Positions 39,190 to 48,826 of a stretch of DNA of 64,000 bases are shown piece by piece. The translations under genes and the position numbers were made by a program. Source of the DNA: Maritimibacter sp. 55A14 (GTDB lineage: Bacteria > Pseudomonadota > Alphaproteobacteria > Rhodobacterales > Rhodobacteraceae); assembly GCF_003122205.1 (NCBI RefSeq), contig NZ_QEYE01000011.1, forward strand, positions 1 to 64,000, in the 5' to 3' direction. The notes under the pieces were generated by a model that was given only the letters and a program-made list of their open reading frames with translations, had not been told where the DNA came from and did not search any database. Position 1 is the first letter of the stretch. Every line of letters starts with the position of its first letter.

Positions 39190-40181
39190 CGAAGAAATAT
39201 CAGGTTGTCGGGATCGGCAACGCGCTGGTGGACGTGCTCTGCCATACCGACGACGCCTTCCTGACCGAAAACGGCATCGGTAAGGGCACGATGCAACTGA
39301 TCGACCGGAACCGCGCGGTGGACCTCTATGGCCGCATGGGCCCATCCGTCGAGGTCTCCGGCGGCTCGGCGGCCAACACCATTGCGGGCATCGCGGCGCT
39401 GGGCGGGCGCACCGCCTATGTCGGCAAGGTCAAGGACGACCAGCTTGGTGCGATCTTCGCGCATGACCTGCGCGCGCAGGGCGCCGATTACGCGGTCCCG
39501 CCCGCGCCGCAGGATGCTGGCGCGGAAACCGGGCGCTGCATGGTGCTGGTCACGCCCGACGGCGAACGCTCGATGAGCACCTATCTGGGCGTCTCCGAGC
39601 ACCTGGGCCCCGAGGATATCGACGCGACAATGATGGCCGAAGCCGAATGGCTTTATCTCGAAGGCTACCGCTTCGACGGCCCCGAAAGCCACGCCGCCTT
39701 CGAGCGCGCCATTGCCTCCTGCCGGTCGGCGGGCGGCAAGGTGGCGTTGACGCTCTCGGATCCGTTCTGCATCCAGCGCCACCGCGATGCGTTCCGCCGG
39801 ATGATCGTGGACGATCTGGACCTGCTTTTCTGCAACCGGGCCGAGATGCTGGAAATATACGGCACACCCGATCTGGACGCCGCGCTGGGACAGGCCGCGC
39901 GGGAGGTGGAGACGGTCGTCTGCACCGACAGCGAGAACGGCGCGCATGTGCTTGCGGGCGGGGAACGCTGGCTTGCGCCCGCGGTGCCCACGCAAATCGT
40001 CGATGCGACCGGGGCGGGCGATCTCTTCGCGGCGGGCTTTCTCTGGGGCGTCACGCATGGCCACGGCCCGATGACGGCCGCGGAAATGGGCAATGTCGCG
40101 GCCTCCGAAGTGATCGGCCATATCGGCGCGCGGCCCGAGGCCGACCTGATGCAGCTCTACCGCACGCATGGGCTGGTCTGA
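39186..40181 (+). CDS. PfkB-family kinase (adenosine kinase-like)
   Basis: The 331-residue protein starts YQVVGIGNALVDVL, has the substrate-binding GGSAANTIAGIAALGG and the C-terminal PfkB signature DATGAGDLFAAGFLWG with the catalytic Asp. The pattern resembles adenosine kinase and ribokinase-like sugar kinases; nucleoside rather than hexose is likely but not shown. It is coupled to nth and ends in a convergent 17-base hairpin shared with the sulfotransferase stop. Confidence 0.92.
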   Translation: MTKKYQVVGIGNALVDVLCHTDDAFLTENGIGKGTMQLIDRNRAVDLYGRMGPSVEVSGGSAANTIAGIAALGGRTAYVGKVKDDQLGAIFAHDLRAQGADYAVPPAPQDAGAETGRCMVLVTPDGERSMSTYLGVSEHLGPEDIDATMMAEAEWLYLEGYRFDGPESHAAFERAIASCRSAGGKVALTLSDPFCIQRHRDAFRRMIVDDLDLLFCNRAEMLEIYGTPDLDAALGQAAREVETVVCTDSENGAHVLAGGERWLAPAVPTQIVDATGAGDLFAAGFLWGVTHGHGPMTAAEMGNVAASEVIGHIGARPEADLMQLYRTHGLV

Positions 40182-40190
40182 GGCCGCGCC

Positions 40191-41009
40191 TCAGTCCTTC
40201 AGCTTGGCATGCACCTCGCCCAGGTCGATCTCGGCCAGGGGCATCTTGTTGGCGGGATTGTCGAAATCGTATTTGAACAGTTCGAAATCCCGGTGGTACA
40301 TTTCCTTGACCAGGTGCATCGACAGGTCGTCGAAATAGGCTTCGACCGGGTGGGCGCGCTTGGGGCCGTGGCCTTCGGACTCGTTGAAGCGCGGAATATT
40401 GTCCAGCTTGACCTTGTGCGCTGTCTCAACATGGTCGAGCACGTCCTGCATGCCGTCATTGAACCGCTCGGTGAAGAATATCCGGTCATAGGTCCCGCCA
40501 TTGGCGATGAAGGTCGAGACATGGCCCGACATCGCGGACCAGTGAATGTCAGGGTCCATCGGGCGGCGCCAACGGATCGTATCGCGCGCGAAGAGCAGGA
40601 AGCGGCGGAAGGAGGCGATCTGATCGAACTCCGCCTTGCCGTCCTCGCCGCCCACGTCGATCCCGTATTTCTGGATCAGCAGCGGCACCAGCTTGCCGCG
40701 GTAGCGTTGCCCGTTGCGCTGGATGCCGCAAATCTTGTCGAAGAAGGAGGACAGGATGCGCGTATAGGGGTTGCGCACGCAGGTGAAGGCATAGGATCGG
40801 TGCGCTGTCACATTGTCGGTGATCACCGGCTGGCTGGCCTCGATCGCCCATTTGTGCAGACCGTCCGTGGCATCGTGGATGTCGCCGTCGAAGAATCGCC
40901 CGTGATCGGAATAGAACATGATCTGGCCGATGGTCGAACAGGCGCATTTCGGCACGACCCGGTAGACCATGCTTTCGCTTTCCGTCATCCATGTGCCGGG
41001 GAAGCCCAT
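40191..41009 (-). CDS. Sulfotransferase family 2 protein
   Basis: A third sulfotransferase (272 residues). The PAPS loop is VPKCACSTIGQIM near residue 19 and the second motif is CVRNPYTRILSSFFDKI near residue 77, both in the form of chondroitin/carbohydrate sulfotransferases (Sulfotransfer_2). A conserved RFNDGMQDVLDHV and a C-terminal MYHRDFELFKYDFDNP follow. It is divergent from the branching glycosyltransferase gene at 41155. It probably decorates a surface polysaccharide, like the pair at 18-21 kb. Confidence 0.9.
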   Translation of the reverse strand: MGFPGTWMTESESMVYRVVPKCACSTIGQIMFYSDHGRFFDGDIHDATDGLHKWAIEASQPVITDNVTAHRSYAFTCVRNPYTRILSSFFDKICGIQRNGQRYRGKLVPLLIQKYGIDVGGEDGKAEFDQIASFRRFLLFARDTIRWRRPMDPDIHWSAMSGHVSTFIANGGTYDRIFFTERFNDGMQDVLDHVETAHKVKLDNIPRFNESEGHGPKRAHPVEAYFDDLSMHLVKEMYHRDFELFKYDFDNPANKMPLAEIDLGEVHAKLKD

Positions 41010-41154
41010 CGTCCTGCCACCTGTCCCTGATCCGCGCCCGCCTCAGCCGGGTATAACGGCAAACTGGGGCGAAAATGCAAACAAAATCTGTTTTTTCAAC
41101 CGGGCTTTAGCTTTAAGGAACACAGAGTGCCTTCGGAACGACCCAGGCAGGTTG

Positions 41155-42732
41155 ATGGTCAAGATCGCTTTCATATTGCTGTGCCACAAGAACCCGGAGG
41201 CCATCGTCCAACAGGCCGAGCGGCTGACCGCGGCGGGCGACTGCATCGCGATCCATTTCGATGCGCGCGCCGACCCGGCGGACTATCGCATGATCCGCGA
41301 TGCGCTCGACCCGAACCCCAACGTGGCCTTCGCGGCAAAGCGCGTCAAATGCGGCTGGGGGGAATGGTCGCTGGTGCAGGCCACGCTGAACGCGGTTGAC
41401 GCCGCGGTGCGCAGCTTCCCGCGCGCTACGCATTTCTACATGCTCTCGGGCGATTGCATGGCGATCAAGTCGCACCGCTTCGCGCATGACTTCCTGGAGG
41501 CGGAGGATGTCGATTACATTGAATCCTTCGACTTCTTCGAAAGCGACTGGATCAAGACCGGCATGAAGCGCGACCGGCTCGTCTATCGGCATTTCTTCAA
41601 CGAGCGGATGCAGAAACGGCGCTTCTATGCCAGCTACAGGCTTCAGGCGCGGCTGGGGCTGGAACGCGGCATACCCGCTGACATCCAGGTGATGATCGGC
41701 TCGCAATGGTGGTGCCTAAGGCGCCGCACGATCGAAGCGATCCTCGACCTTGCCCGCAAGCGGCGTGACGTGATGCGCTTCTTCCGCACCACATGGATCC
41801 CCGACGAGACCTTTTTCCAGACCCTTGTCAGCCATCTCGTGCCGGACCACGAGATCCGCAAGCGCACGCTGACCTTCCTGATGTTTTCCGACTACGGCAT
41901 GCCGGTCACGTTCTTCAACGATCATTACGACATGCTGCTGAGCCAGGATTTCCTCTTTGCCCGCAAGATCTCTCCCGAGGCGCTGGACCTGAAGGCCCGG
42001 CTCGGCGATCTCTACGCCAGCGAGCGGCTGGATTTTCAACTCTCCAACGAGGGGCGGAGCCTCCACAAGTTCCTGACCGGCCGCGGCCGGATCGGGCGCC
42101 GGTTCGCGCCGCGTTTCTGGGAGCGCGAGAGCACGATCGGACGCGACCGCGAACTGATGATTATCAGCTGCAAGAAATGGCACGTCGCCAAGCGCCTGCT
42201 GCAATCCGCGCAACGCATCACCGGCCTGCACGGGGTGGAATATCTCTTCAACGAGGAAGGCACCGGCTTGCCCGATCTGGGCGGGATCGAGGCCACGATG
42301 GAAAAGCGCACCCGTCACCGCCGTTCGTTGATGCGGATGCTCTTCGACTATTACCGAACCGACAGGCTGGTCATGTGCCTCGATCCCGGCGATCTTGACC
42401 TGATGCGCGACTTTTATGCCGACCGCTGCGCGACGCGGCTGCTGGAGGTCGAATGCAACTATGACCAGGACTATCTTCTGGGCCATGCCAGGCGCGTGGG
42501 ACTGGCCGGTGAAAATACGCCGCCCGACACGCTGGCGCGTCTCGTGCCCACGGTGGAGGCCGATTTCGCCTTCGAGGCCGACCAGTTGCGCGACGAGGGT
42601 TTCCCCGGCTATTTCCGGATCAGCGAGCGGCTCTCGCCCGAGGAGAACACGCCGCCGCTTGCGTCCTTCTTCGATATATCCGAGGAAAAGGCGCGGGCGA
42701 TTGCCCGGACCAACCATCTTTTTGCGGAATGA
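41155..42732 (+). CDS. Core-2/I-branching-type glycosyltransferase (GT14, DUF5928)
   Basis: The 525-residue protein has an N-terminal GT14 domain: KIAFILLCHKNPEAIVQQAERL, FLMLSGD-type FYMLSGDCMAIKS, and CGWGEWSLVQATLNAV. The C-terminal half (from about residue 290) is the alphaproteobacterial DUF5928 extension. GT14 enzymes transfer GlcNAc or xylose to make branches; here a polysaccharide or glycolipid acceptor is likely. ATG 41155 is chosen because KIAFILLCH is the family start; a longer frame reaches back to 40969 with no similarity. The HIT gene follows immediately. Confidence 0.88.
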   Translation: MVKIAFILLCHKNPEAIVQQAERLTAAGDCIAIHFDARADPADYRMIRDALDPNPNVAFAAKRVKCGWGEWSLVQATLNAVDAAVRSFPRATHFYMLSGDCMAIKSHRFAHDFLEAEDVDYIESFDFFESDWIKTGMKRDRLVYRHFFNERMQKRRFYASYRLQARLGLERGIPADIQVMIGSQWWCLRRRTIEAILDLARKRRDVMRFFRTTWIPDETFFQTLVSHLVPDHEIRKRTLTFLMFSDYGMPVTFFNDHYDMLLSQDFLFARKISPEALDLKARLGDLYASERLDFQLSNEGRSLHKFLTGRGRIGRRFAPRFWERESTIGRDRELMIISCKKWHVAKRLLQSAQRITGLHGVEYLFNEEGTGLPDLGGIEATMEKRTRHRRSLMRMLFDYYRTDRLVMCLDPGDLDLMRDFYADRCATRLLEVECNYDQDYLLGHARRVGLAGENTPPDTLARLVPTVEADFAFEADQLRDEGFPGYFRISERLSPEENTPPLASFFDISEEKARAIARTNHLFAE

Positions 42733-42740
42733 GAGGGGCC

Positions 42741-43115
42741 ATGGCCTACGCATATGACGACCAGAACATCTTCGCGAAAATCCTGCGCGGCGAGATCCCG
42801 AACGACACGGTGATGGAGACCGAGCACACACTGGCCTTCAACGATATCGGGCCGAAGGCGCCGGTGCATGTGCTGGTGATCCCGAAGGGGCAATACGTCA
42901 ATTACGATCATTTCGCGCTCGACGCCTCGGATGCGGAGATCGCCGATTTTACCCGGACAATCGGCGCCATCTGCCGCGAGGCCGGCATCCAGCCGGGCGA
43001 GGGCGGGGGTGGCTACCGGCTGATCGCCAATTCGGGGGAGGCGGGCGTCCAGGAAGTGCCGCATATGCATGTGCATCTCCTGGCCGGACGTCCGCTGGGC
43101 CGGATGCTGCAATAG
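42741..43115 (+). CDS. HIT-family nucleotide hydrolase
   Basis: The 124-residue protein has NIFAKILRGEIPNDTV, the AFNDIGPKAPVHVLVIP strand and the histidine triad HMHVHLLAG. It hydrolyses purine mononucleotide phosphoramidates or related substrates. ATG 42741 follows GAGAGGGG; a start 12 bases upstream overlaps the glycosyltransferase stop. It converges with the ABC gene. Confidence 0.93.
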   Translation: MAYAYDDQNIFAKILRGEIPNDTVMETEHTLAFNDIGPKAPVHVLVIPKGQYVNYDHFALDASDAEIADFTRTIGAICREAGIQPGEGGGGYRLIANSGEAGVQEVPHMHVHLLAGRPLGRMLQ

Positions 43116-43134
43116 GCCCGAGCGCGCGGCCCCA

Positions 43135-44082
43135 TCAGGCTGCGGGCACGGTGCGCTTGCTGGTCAGCGATACGAAGACATCTTCCAGATCGGGCTCTTC
43201 GGTGCTCAGGTCGCTGATCGTGATCCCGGCCTTGCGCAGGGCGTCCAGGATCGCCTCGGTCGGGGTCACGCCGCGCCGGTAGCCAATGGCGAGCCGCCCA
43301 TCGGCGCGCAACTCGGCCTCCACCCCGGTGGGCAGGGCCGGGACCGTAGCGATGGGCGCCTCGGCCCGCACAAGGAGCGTCTTGGCATCCATCCGCGCGA
43401 CCAGATTCGCGGTCCGGTCGCGGGCGATCAGGCTGCCTTCGTCGATGATCGCGATCTCGGCGCACATCGCCTCTGCCTCCTCCAGGTAATGCGTGGTCAG
43501 GATGATGGTCATGCCCTGCGCGTTCAACGCGCGCACATTGTCCCACAGCATCCCCCGCAATTCGATATCGACGCCCGCGGTCGGCTCGTCGAGCACCAGT
43601 ACTTGCGGCGCGTGCACCAGCGCCTTGCCCAGCAGCAGCCGCCGCCGCATTCCGCCCGACAGGTTGCGCGCATAGGCTTCGGCCTTGTCCTCCAGTCCGA
43701 TCATGCGCAGGATCTCGTCGGTCCGGCGCTGGCGGCGCGGCAGGCCGTAAAGCCCCGCCTGGACCTCCAGCGCGCCGCGCGGCGTGAAGAACGGGTCGAG
43801 GTTGAGCTCCTGCGGCATCACCCCGATGGCGGCGCGGCTCTGGCGCGGGTTCACGTCCTGGTCGAAGCCCCAGATACGCACCTGGCCCGCGCTCTTCACC
43901 ACCAGCCCCGCAAGGATGTTGATCAGCGTGGACTTGCCCGCGCCGTTGGGGCCCAGAAGGCCGAATATGCTGCCCTTCGGGATGTCGAGCGAGACGCCCT
44001 TCAGCGCCTCCTTGGCCGCGGACTTGCGCGTCGCGGCATAGGTCTTCGCGAGATCGTCGATCTCGATCGCGTTCTCTTGCAT
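43135..44082 (-). CDS. ABC transporter ATP-binding protein (orphan, drug/CcmA-like type)
   Basis: The 315-residue ATPase has Walker A LLGPNGAGKSTLINIL, signature LSGGMRRRLLLGKA, Walker B VLVLDEPTAGVD and the H-loop TTHYLEEAEAM. The C-terminal 90 residues form the extension typical of the multidrug DRA family. No permease is next to it: the flanking genes point away or are unrelated. It probably pairs with a membrane partner elsewhere. Confidence 0.93.
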   Translation of the reverse strand: MQENAIEIDDLAKTYAATRKSAAKEALKGVSLDIPKGSIFGLLGPNGAGKSTLINILAGLVVKSAGQVRIWGFDQDVNPRQSRAAIGVMPQELNLDPFFTPRGALEVQAGLYGLPRRQRRTDEILRMIGLEDKAEAYARNLSGGMRRRLLLGKALVHAPQVLVLDEPTAGVDIELRGMLWDNVRALNAQGMTIILTTHYLEEAEAMCAEIAIIDEGSLIARDRTANLVARMDAKTLLVRAEAPIATVPALPTGVEAELRADGRLAIGYRRGVTPTEAILDALRKAGITISDLSTEEPDLEDVFVSLTSKRTVPAA

Positions 44083-44187
44083 CGGGAACTCCTGGCGGCG
44101 TCTCCGGCCTTGTCGGCGCCCTGCGGATCGTTATCATGGCGCCCGAGACGGGGTCAATCGACCCGGCCAGAACAGCGGAGCCAGACC

Positions 44188-44379
44188 ATGCCCCTCGACG
44201 CACCGGAAACCGAGATCGTGACCAAGACCCGCATCTTCTGCGATGGCGGAGCCGAGGCGCTGGGCCATCCGCGCGTGTGGTACACGATCCCGCCCGAGAC
44301 CGGTTTTGTCGAATGCGGCTATTGCGACAAGCGCTTCATCCTGAAGGGCGGCCCGGCCGACGACGGCAGCGCCTCCTGA
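44188..44379 (+). CDS. Zinc-finger domain protein (zf-CHCC, NDUFS6-like)
   Basis: A 63-residue protein with the zf-CHCC pattern: IFCDGGAEALGHPRVWY (C...H) and FVECGYCDKRFIL (C-x2-C). The family includes the zinc-binding subunit of mitochondrial complex I (NDUFS6), and small bacterial copies are common in Rhodobacterales. It lies 82 bases before polA on the same strand. Confidence 0.87.
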   Translation: MPLDAPETEIVTKTRIFCDGGAEALGHPRVWYTIPPETGFVECGYCDKRFILKGGPADDGSAS

Positions 44380-44461
44380 GCGGGCGCCGATACGGCCCGG
44401 ACCCTCGCCGCCGCGGGGGCGCCGGAGTATGTTCCGCCAAGCCACGAGACGGGAGCGCCAG

Positions 44462-47269
44462 ATGGGCAAGTTCGGCAAGGGTCACCACCTGCATCTGATA
44501 GATGGCTCGACCTTCATCTTCCGCGCCTACCACGCGCTGCCGCCGCTGACGCGGAAATCCGATGGACTGCCGATCGGTGCCGTCGCGGGTTTCTGCAACA
44601 TGGTCCACAAATATATCGAGGACAACAAGGGCCCCGACGCACCGACCCATGCGGCGGTGGTCTTCGACCATTCCGGCATCACTTTCCGCAACGAGATCTA
44701 TGACCAGTACAAGGCCAACCGCCCCGAGATGCCGGAGGATCTGCGCCCGCAGATACCGCTGACGCGGGAGGCGACGCGCGCTTTCAACCTGCCCTGTCTG
44801 GAGCTTGAGGGTTTCGAGGCCGACGACATCATCGCCACACTCGCCCGCCGGGCGCGGGAGGCGGGCGGACGCGTCACGATCCTGTCGTCGGACAAGGACC
44901 TGATGCAGCTTGTCGGCGGCGGGGTGGAAATGCTCGACCCGATGAAGTCGCGCAGCATCGGCGTCGAGGAAGTGGAGGAGAAGTTCGGCGTCGGGCCGGA
45001 CCGCGTGGTGGATGTGCAGGCGCTGGCCGGCGACTCGGTCGACAACGTGCCCGGCGCGCCCGGCATCGGGATCAAGACCGCGGCGCTGCTCATCAACGAG
45101 TTCGGAGATCTGGATACGCTCTTGGAACGCGCGGGCGAGATCAAGCAGCCCAAGCGACGCCAGACGCTGCTGGATTTCGCCGAGCAGATCCGCATCAGCC
45201 GCGAGCTCGTGACGCTCGACACCGAGATTGCTCTGGACTTCTCGCTCGACGATCTGGAAGTGCGGGAGCCGGAGACCGGCCCGCTGATGGAGTTCCTGGG
45301 CCGGATGGAGTTCCGCACGCTGAGCAAGCGGATCGCCGATACGCTGGGGGTGGAACCGCCAGTCATCGCCGATACCGATCCCGGCGGCGCCGAGCCCCGG
45401 CAGGAGGCGGAGCGCGTTCCCTTCGACCACGACAAGTACGAAACCGTGACGGATGCCGATGCACTGGTCCGCTGGGTGGAGGCGATCCGTCAGCGCGGCT
45501 GGGTCGCGGTGGATACCGAGACCACGAGCCTCGACGAGATGCGGGCCGAACTTGTGGGCATCTCACTCGCCGTGGAGCCCGGCACCGCCTGCTACATTCC
45601 GGTCGGCCACAAGGGCGGCGATGGCGGCGGCGGGCTCTTCGGCTCCGATGCGCTGGCCGAGGGCCAGATGGCGCTCGGGGACGTGCTGGACGTGCTCAAG
45701 CCGGTTCTGGAGGATGAGGCGATCCTCAAGATCGGCCAGAACATGAAATACGACGCCAAGATTTTTGCCCGCTACGGGGTGGAGATCGCGCCGATAGACG
45801 ACACGATGCTTATGTCCTACGCGATGAACGCCGGGCTGCACGGCCACGGCATGGACGCGCTCAGCGAACGCTACCTGTCGCACAACCCGATCCCGATCAA
45901 GGAGTTGATCGGCTCCGGCAAATCGGCGATCACCTTCGACCGGGTGGAGATCGGCAAGGCCGGGACCTATGCCGCCGAGGATGCCGATATCACGCTCCGG
46001 CTCTGGACACTCTTCCGTCCGCAACTGCACCGCGCCCGTGTCACCACGGTCTACGAGACGCTGGAACGCCCGCTGGTGCCGGTTCTCGCGCGCATGGAAA
46101 TGGCGGGCGTCAGGGTGGACCGGGACACACTGTCGCGCATGTCCAATGCGTTTGCGCAGAAGATGGCCGGGCTGGAGGCCGAGATCCACGAACTCGCGGG
46201 CGGTAGTTTCAACGTCGGTAGCCCCAAGCAGCTTGGCGAAATTCTCTATGACAAGATGGGGCTGGAGGGTGGCAAGCGGGGCAAGACCGGCGCCTATGCC
46301 ACCGGCGCGGATGTGCTGGAGGATCTGGCCGCCGAGGGTCACGACCTGCCCGCCCGCGTGCTGGACTGGCGTCAGCTTGCCAAGCTGAAATCGACCTATA
46401 CCGACGCGCTTCAGGAACATGTCAACCCGGAGACGGGCCGCGTCCATACGTCTTACGTGATCGCCGGGGCCAATACCGGGCGCCTTGCCTCCACCGATCC
46501 GAACCTTCAGAACATCCCCGTGCGGACCGACGAGGGGCGCCGCATCCGCGAAGCGTTCGTGGCGGAGAAGGGCAAGCTGCTGCTCTCGCTCGATTACAGC
46601 CAGATCGAGCTGCGCATCCTGGCCCATATCGCCGGCATCGACGCCCTGCGCGACGCGTTCCGCGACGGCCAGGACATCCACGCCATGACCGCGAGCCAGA
46701 TGTTCAACGTCCCCATCGACGAGATGGACGCGGCCACGCGGCGCAAGGCCAAGGCGATTAATTTCGGGGTGATCTACGGCATCTCGGCCTTCGGGCTGTC
46801 GCGCAACCTGCGCATCCCGCGGGGCGAGGCGAAGGATTTCATCGACACCTATTTCGAGCGGTTTCCGGGCATCAAGGACTACATGGACGACACCGTGGCC
46901 TTCGCGAAGGAACACGGCTTCGTCCAGACGCTCTTCGGGCGCAAGATCCACACGCCGGAGATCTCGTCGAAAGGGCCGGCCGCCGGGTTCGCCCGCCGCG
47001 CCGCGATCAATGCGCCGATCCAGGGTACCGCCGCCGACGTGATCCGCCGCGCCATGATCCGGATGCCCGACGCCATCGCCGATCTGCCCGCGACCATGCT
47101 GCTGCAGGTGCATGACGAGTTGATCTTCGAAGTGGACGAGGACGCGGTGGCGCCCGTGACCGAGGCCGTGCGCGGCGTAATGGAAGGTGCCGCGCTGCCG
47201 GTGGTGGAGCTTTCGGTGCCGCTGACGGTGGATGCGGGCCAGGGCCGCAACTGGGCCGAGGCGCACTGA
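44462..47269 (+). CDS. polA: DNA polymerase I
   Basis: A 935-residue three-domain enzyme. N-terminal 5'-3' exonuclease: HLIDGSTFIFRAYHAL and FEADDIIATLARRA, then a helix-hairpin-helix (VPGAPGIGIKTAALLI). The 3'-5' exonuclease is intact (VDTETTSLDEM near residue 350, IGQNMKYDAKIFARYG, YAAEDADITLRLW). Polymerase: motif A LLSLDYSQIELRILAH near residue 705, KAINFGVIYGISAFGLS, and motif C LQVHDELIFEV near 885. ATG 44462 follows GGGAG; an ATG 33 bases up lacks a ribosome binding site. Confidence 0.98.
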   Translation: MGKFGKGHHLHLIDGSTFIFRAYHALPPLTRKSDGLPIGAVAGFCNMVHKYIEDNKGPDAPTHAAVVFDHSGITFRNEIYDQYKANRPEMPEDLRPQIPLTREATRAFNLPCLELEGFEADDIIATLARRAREAGGRVTILSSDKDLMQLVGGGVEMLDPMKSRSIGVEEVEEKFGVGPDRVVDVQALAGDSVDNVPGAPGIGIKTAALLINEFGDLDTLLERAGEIKQPKRRQTLLDFAEQIRISRELVTLDTEIALDFSLDDLEVREPETGPLMEFLGRMEFRTLSKRIADTLGVEPPVIADTDPGGAEPRQEAERVPFDHDKYETVTDADALVRWVEAIRQRGWVAVDTETTSLDEMRAELVGISLAVEPGTACYIPVGHKGGDGGGGLFGSDALAEGQMALGDVLDVLKPVLEDEAILKIGQNMKYDAKIFARYGVEIAPIDDTMLMSYAMNAGLHGHGMDALSERYLSHNPIPIKELIGSGKSAITFDRVEIGKAGTYAAEDADITLRLWTLFRPQLHRARVTTVYETLERPLVPVLARMEMAGVRVDRDTLSRMSNAFAQKMAGLEAEIHELAGGSFNVGSPKQLGEILYDKMGLEGGKRGKTGAYATGADVLEDLAAEGHDLPARVLDWRQLAKLKSTYTDALQEHVNPETGRVHTSYVIAGANTGRLASTDPNLQNIPVRTDEGRRIREAFVAEKGKLLLSLDYSQIELRILAHIAGIDALRDAFRDGQDIHAMTASQMFNVPIDEMDAATRRKAKAINFGVIYGISAFGLSRNLRIPRGEAKDFIDTYFERFPGIKDYMDDTVAFAKEHGFVQTLFGRKIHTPEISSKGPAAGFARRAAINAPIQGTAADVIRRAMIRMPDAIADLPATMLLQVHDELIFEVDEDAVAPVTEAVRGVMEGAALPVVELSVPLTVDAGQGRNWAEAH

Positions 47270-47312
47270 CGGCCGGCCGTGCGGGGACATTCCGCTCAAC
47301 GCAAGGACCGCA

Positions 47313-48221
47313 ATGCCACATGACCACCATCACCATCTGAGCCCCGATGCCGGCGACCGGCGGGTGGCGCTGGCGGTTGGGGTCAACCTGGCCCTGACGC
47401 TGGTGCAGATCGCGGGCGGGATCGTCTCGGGCTCCGTCGCGCTGATCGCCGACGCGGTCCACAATCTTTCCGACGCCCTGTCGCTGGGTATCGCCTTCGC
47501 GGCGCGCAAGATCGCGCGGCGCCCGTCGGACGGGACCATGACCTTCGGCTATGGCCGGGCCGAGGTGGTGGCCGCGCTGGTCAACTACACCACGCTGATC
47601 GTCATCGGGCTCTACCTCGTCTACGAGGCCGCGTTCCGCATGATCGACCCGCCCGGCGTCGATGGCTGGCTGGTGGTGATCGTGGCCGGCGTGGCGCTGG
47701 CGGTCGATCTGGTCACGGCACTGCTGACCCTGCGGCTGTCGCGCGAGAGCGTGAATATCCGCGCCGCCTTCCTGCACAACCTGGCCGACGCGCTGGGCTC
47801 GGTCGCGGTGATCGCCGCGGGCAGCCTGATCCTGCTCTATGACTGGCGGCTGGTCGATCCGCTGGTGACGTTGGGGATCGCGGGCTACATCCTGTGGATG
47901 GCGTTCCGCGAAATCGGCCCGGTGATCCGCATCCTGATGCTGGGCAGCCCGCCGGGGCTGGAGACCGGCGAGGTGCTGGCCGAGATGGAGGCGGTGGCCG
48001 GGGTGGAGAGCGTCCACCACCTGCACCTGTGGCAGTTCAGCGAACACAGCACCTCGCTGGAGGCACATGTGGTGGTCGCGGTCACCGAGCTTGCGGCGGG
48101 GCGCGAGATCGGTGACCGGCTGCGCGCGCATCTTGCGGACCGGTTCGGCATCCGCCACGTCACGCTGGACATCGAAAGCGCCGAGACCGCCTGCGCCGAG
48201 CCCTCGCGGATCGGCGGCTGA
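47313..48221 (+). CDS. Cation diffusion facilitator (CDF) family metal exporter
   Basis: The 302-residue protein starts with a histidine cluster (HDHHHHLS), then six membrane helices. The metal sites are intact: ALIADAVHNLSDALSLG in helix 2 and AFLHNLADALGSVAVI in helix 5. The cytoplasmic C-terminal domain (VESVHHLHLWQFSEH) is typical of zinc/cobalt exporters such as ZitB/CzcD. It lies 43 bases downstream of polA and may be read from it. Substrate is probably zinc. Confidence 0.92.
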   Translation: MPHDHHHHLSPDAGDRRVALAVGVNLALTLVQIAGGIVSGSVALIADAVHNLSDALSLGIAFAARKIARRPSDGTMTFGYGRAEVVAALVNYTTLIVIGLYLVYEAAFRMIDPPGVDGWLVVIVAGVALAVDLVTALLTLRLSRESVNIRAAFLHNLADALGSVAVIAAGSLILLYDWRLVDPLVTLGIAGYILWMAFREIGPVIRILMLGSPPGLETGEVLAEMEAVAGVESVHHLHLWQFSEHSTSLEAHVVVAVTELAAGREIGDRLRAHLADRFGIRHVTLDIESAETACAEPSRIGG

Positions 48222-48336
48222 GGCGCGGACCGGAGCGGGCCGACGTAATGTCGGATGCGTCCGCCTTCCGGTCGCTGGCGGGTCAGCGCGTGCGCCCACG
48301 CCTGCCAGTCTGGTGCGAAACAAGGAGGCCAACGCC

Positions 48337-48747
48337 ATGTCCAGCCCGATCAAGACCATTCTCTGCCCGGTGAACCTGCGCCACGCCGCCCATACCAGCG
48401 CCGCCTACGACACGGCATTGCGACTGGCACGGTTGCATGGCGCCGAGCTGATCGTGGTGACGGTCGCCCCCGAAATGGAGCGCAACCTCAACATCTACGA
48501 TTCCGAGAAATACTGGGGCGGCAAGCTCGACGAATTCCTGGCCGCCAACACGGCGGAGGGCGTCACGGTGCAGAAGAAGGTGCTGAAAGGCGCCGTGCAC
48601 CGCCAGATCGTGAAATACGCCAATGGCGCGCCGGTCGATCTTGTGGTCATGGAGGCCGCCAACCCGCGCATACAGGACTACCTTCTGGGCACCACGGCGA
48701 GCCATGTCGTCTCCCATGCCGAATGTTCGGTCTACGTGGTCCGCTGA
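48337..48747 (+). CDS. Universal stress protein (UspA family)
   Basis: The 136-residue single-domain protein starts IKTILCPVNLRHAAHTSAAYDTALRLARLHGAEL and ends LLGTTASHVVSHAECSVYVV, where GTTASHVVSHAECSV matches the Usp ATP-binding C-terminal motif. The middle lacks the full G-2x-G-9x-G(S/T), so nucleotide binding is uncertain. AAGGAGG precedes ATG 48337. Role in general stress tolerance is a family inference. Confidence 0.9.
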   Translation: MSSPIKTILCPVNLRHAAHTSAAYDTALRLARLHGAELIVVTVAPEMERNLNIYDSEKYWGGKLDEFLAANTAEGVTVQKKVLKGAVHRQIVKYANGAPVDLVVMEAANPRIQDYLLGTTASHVVSHAECSVYVVR

Positions 48748-48826
48748 TCCCGCGGCGGCGCGTTCCGCGCCAGGTCCGGTCCCCCCATCGCCGGCTGCCG
48801 CCGGCGCCGGGGCCCTGCCGCGCGGG

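Noticed and set aside
45563-47299. Very long minus-strand frame antisense to polA, and similar long antisense frames across 52.7-59.8 kb
   Set aside because: Long antisense frames are usual in high-GC genes; they are His/Arg-rich and have no family motifs.
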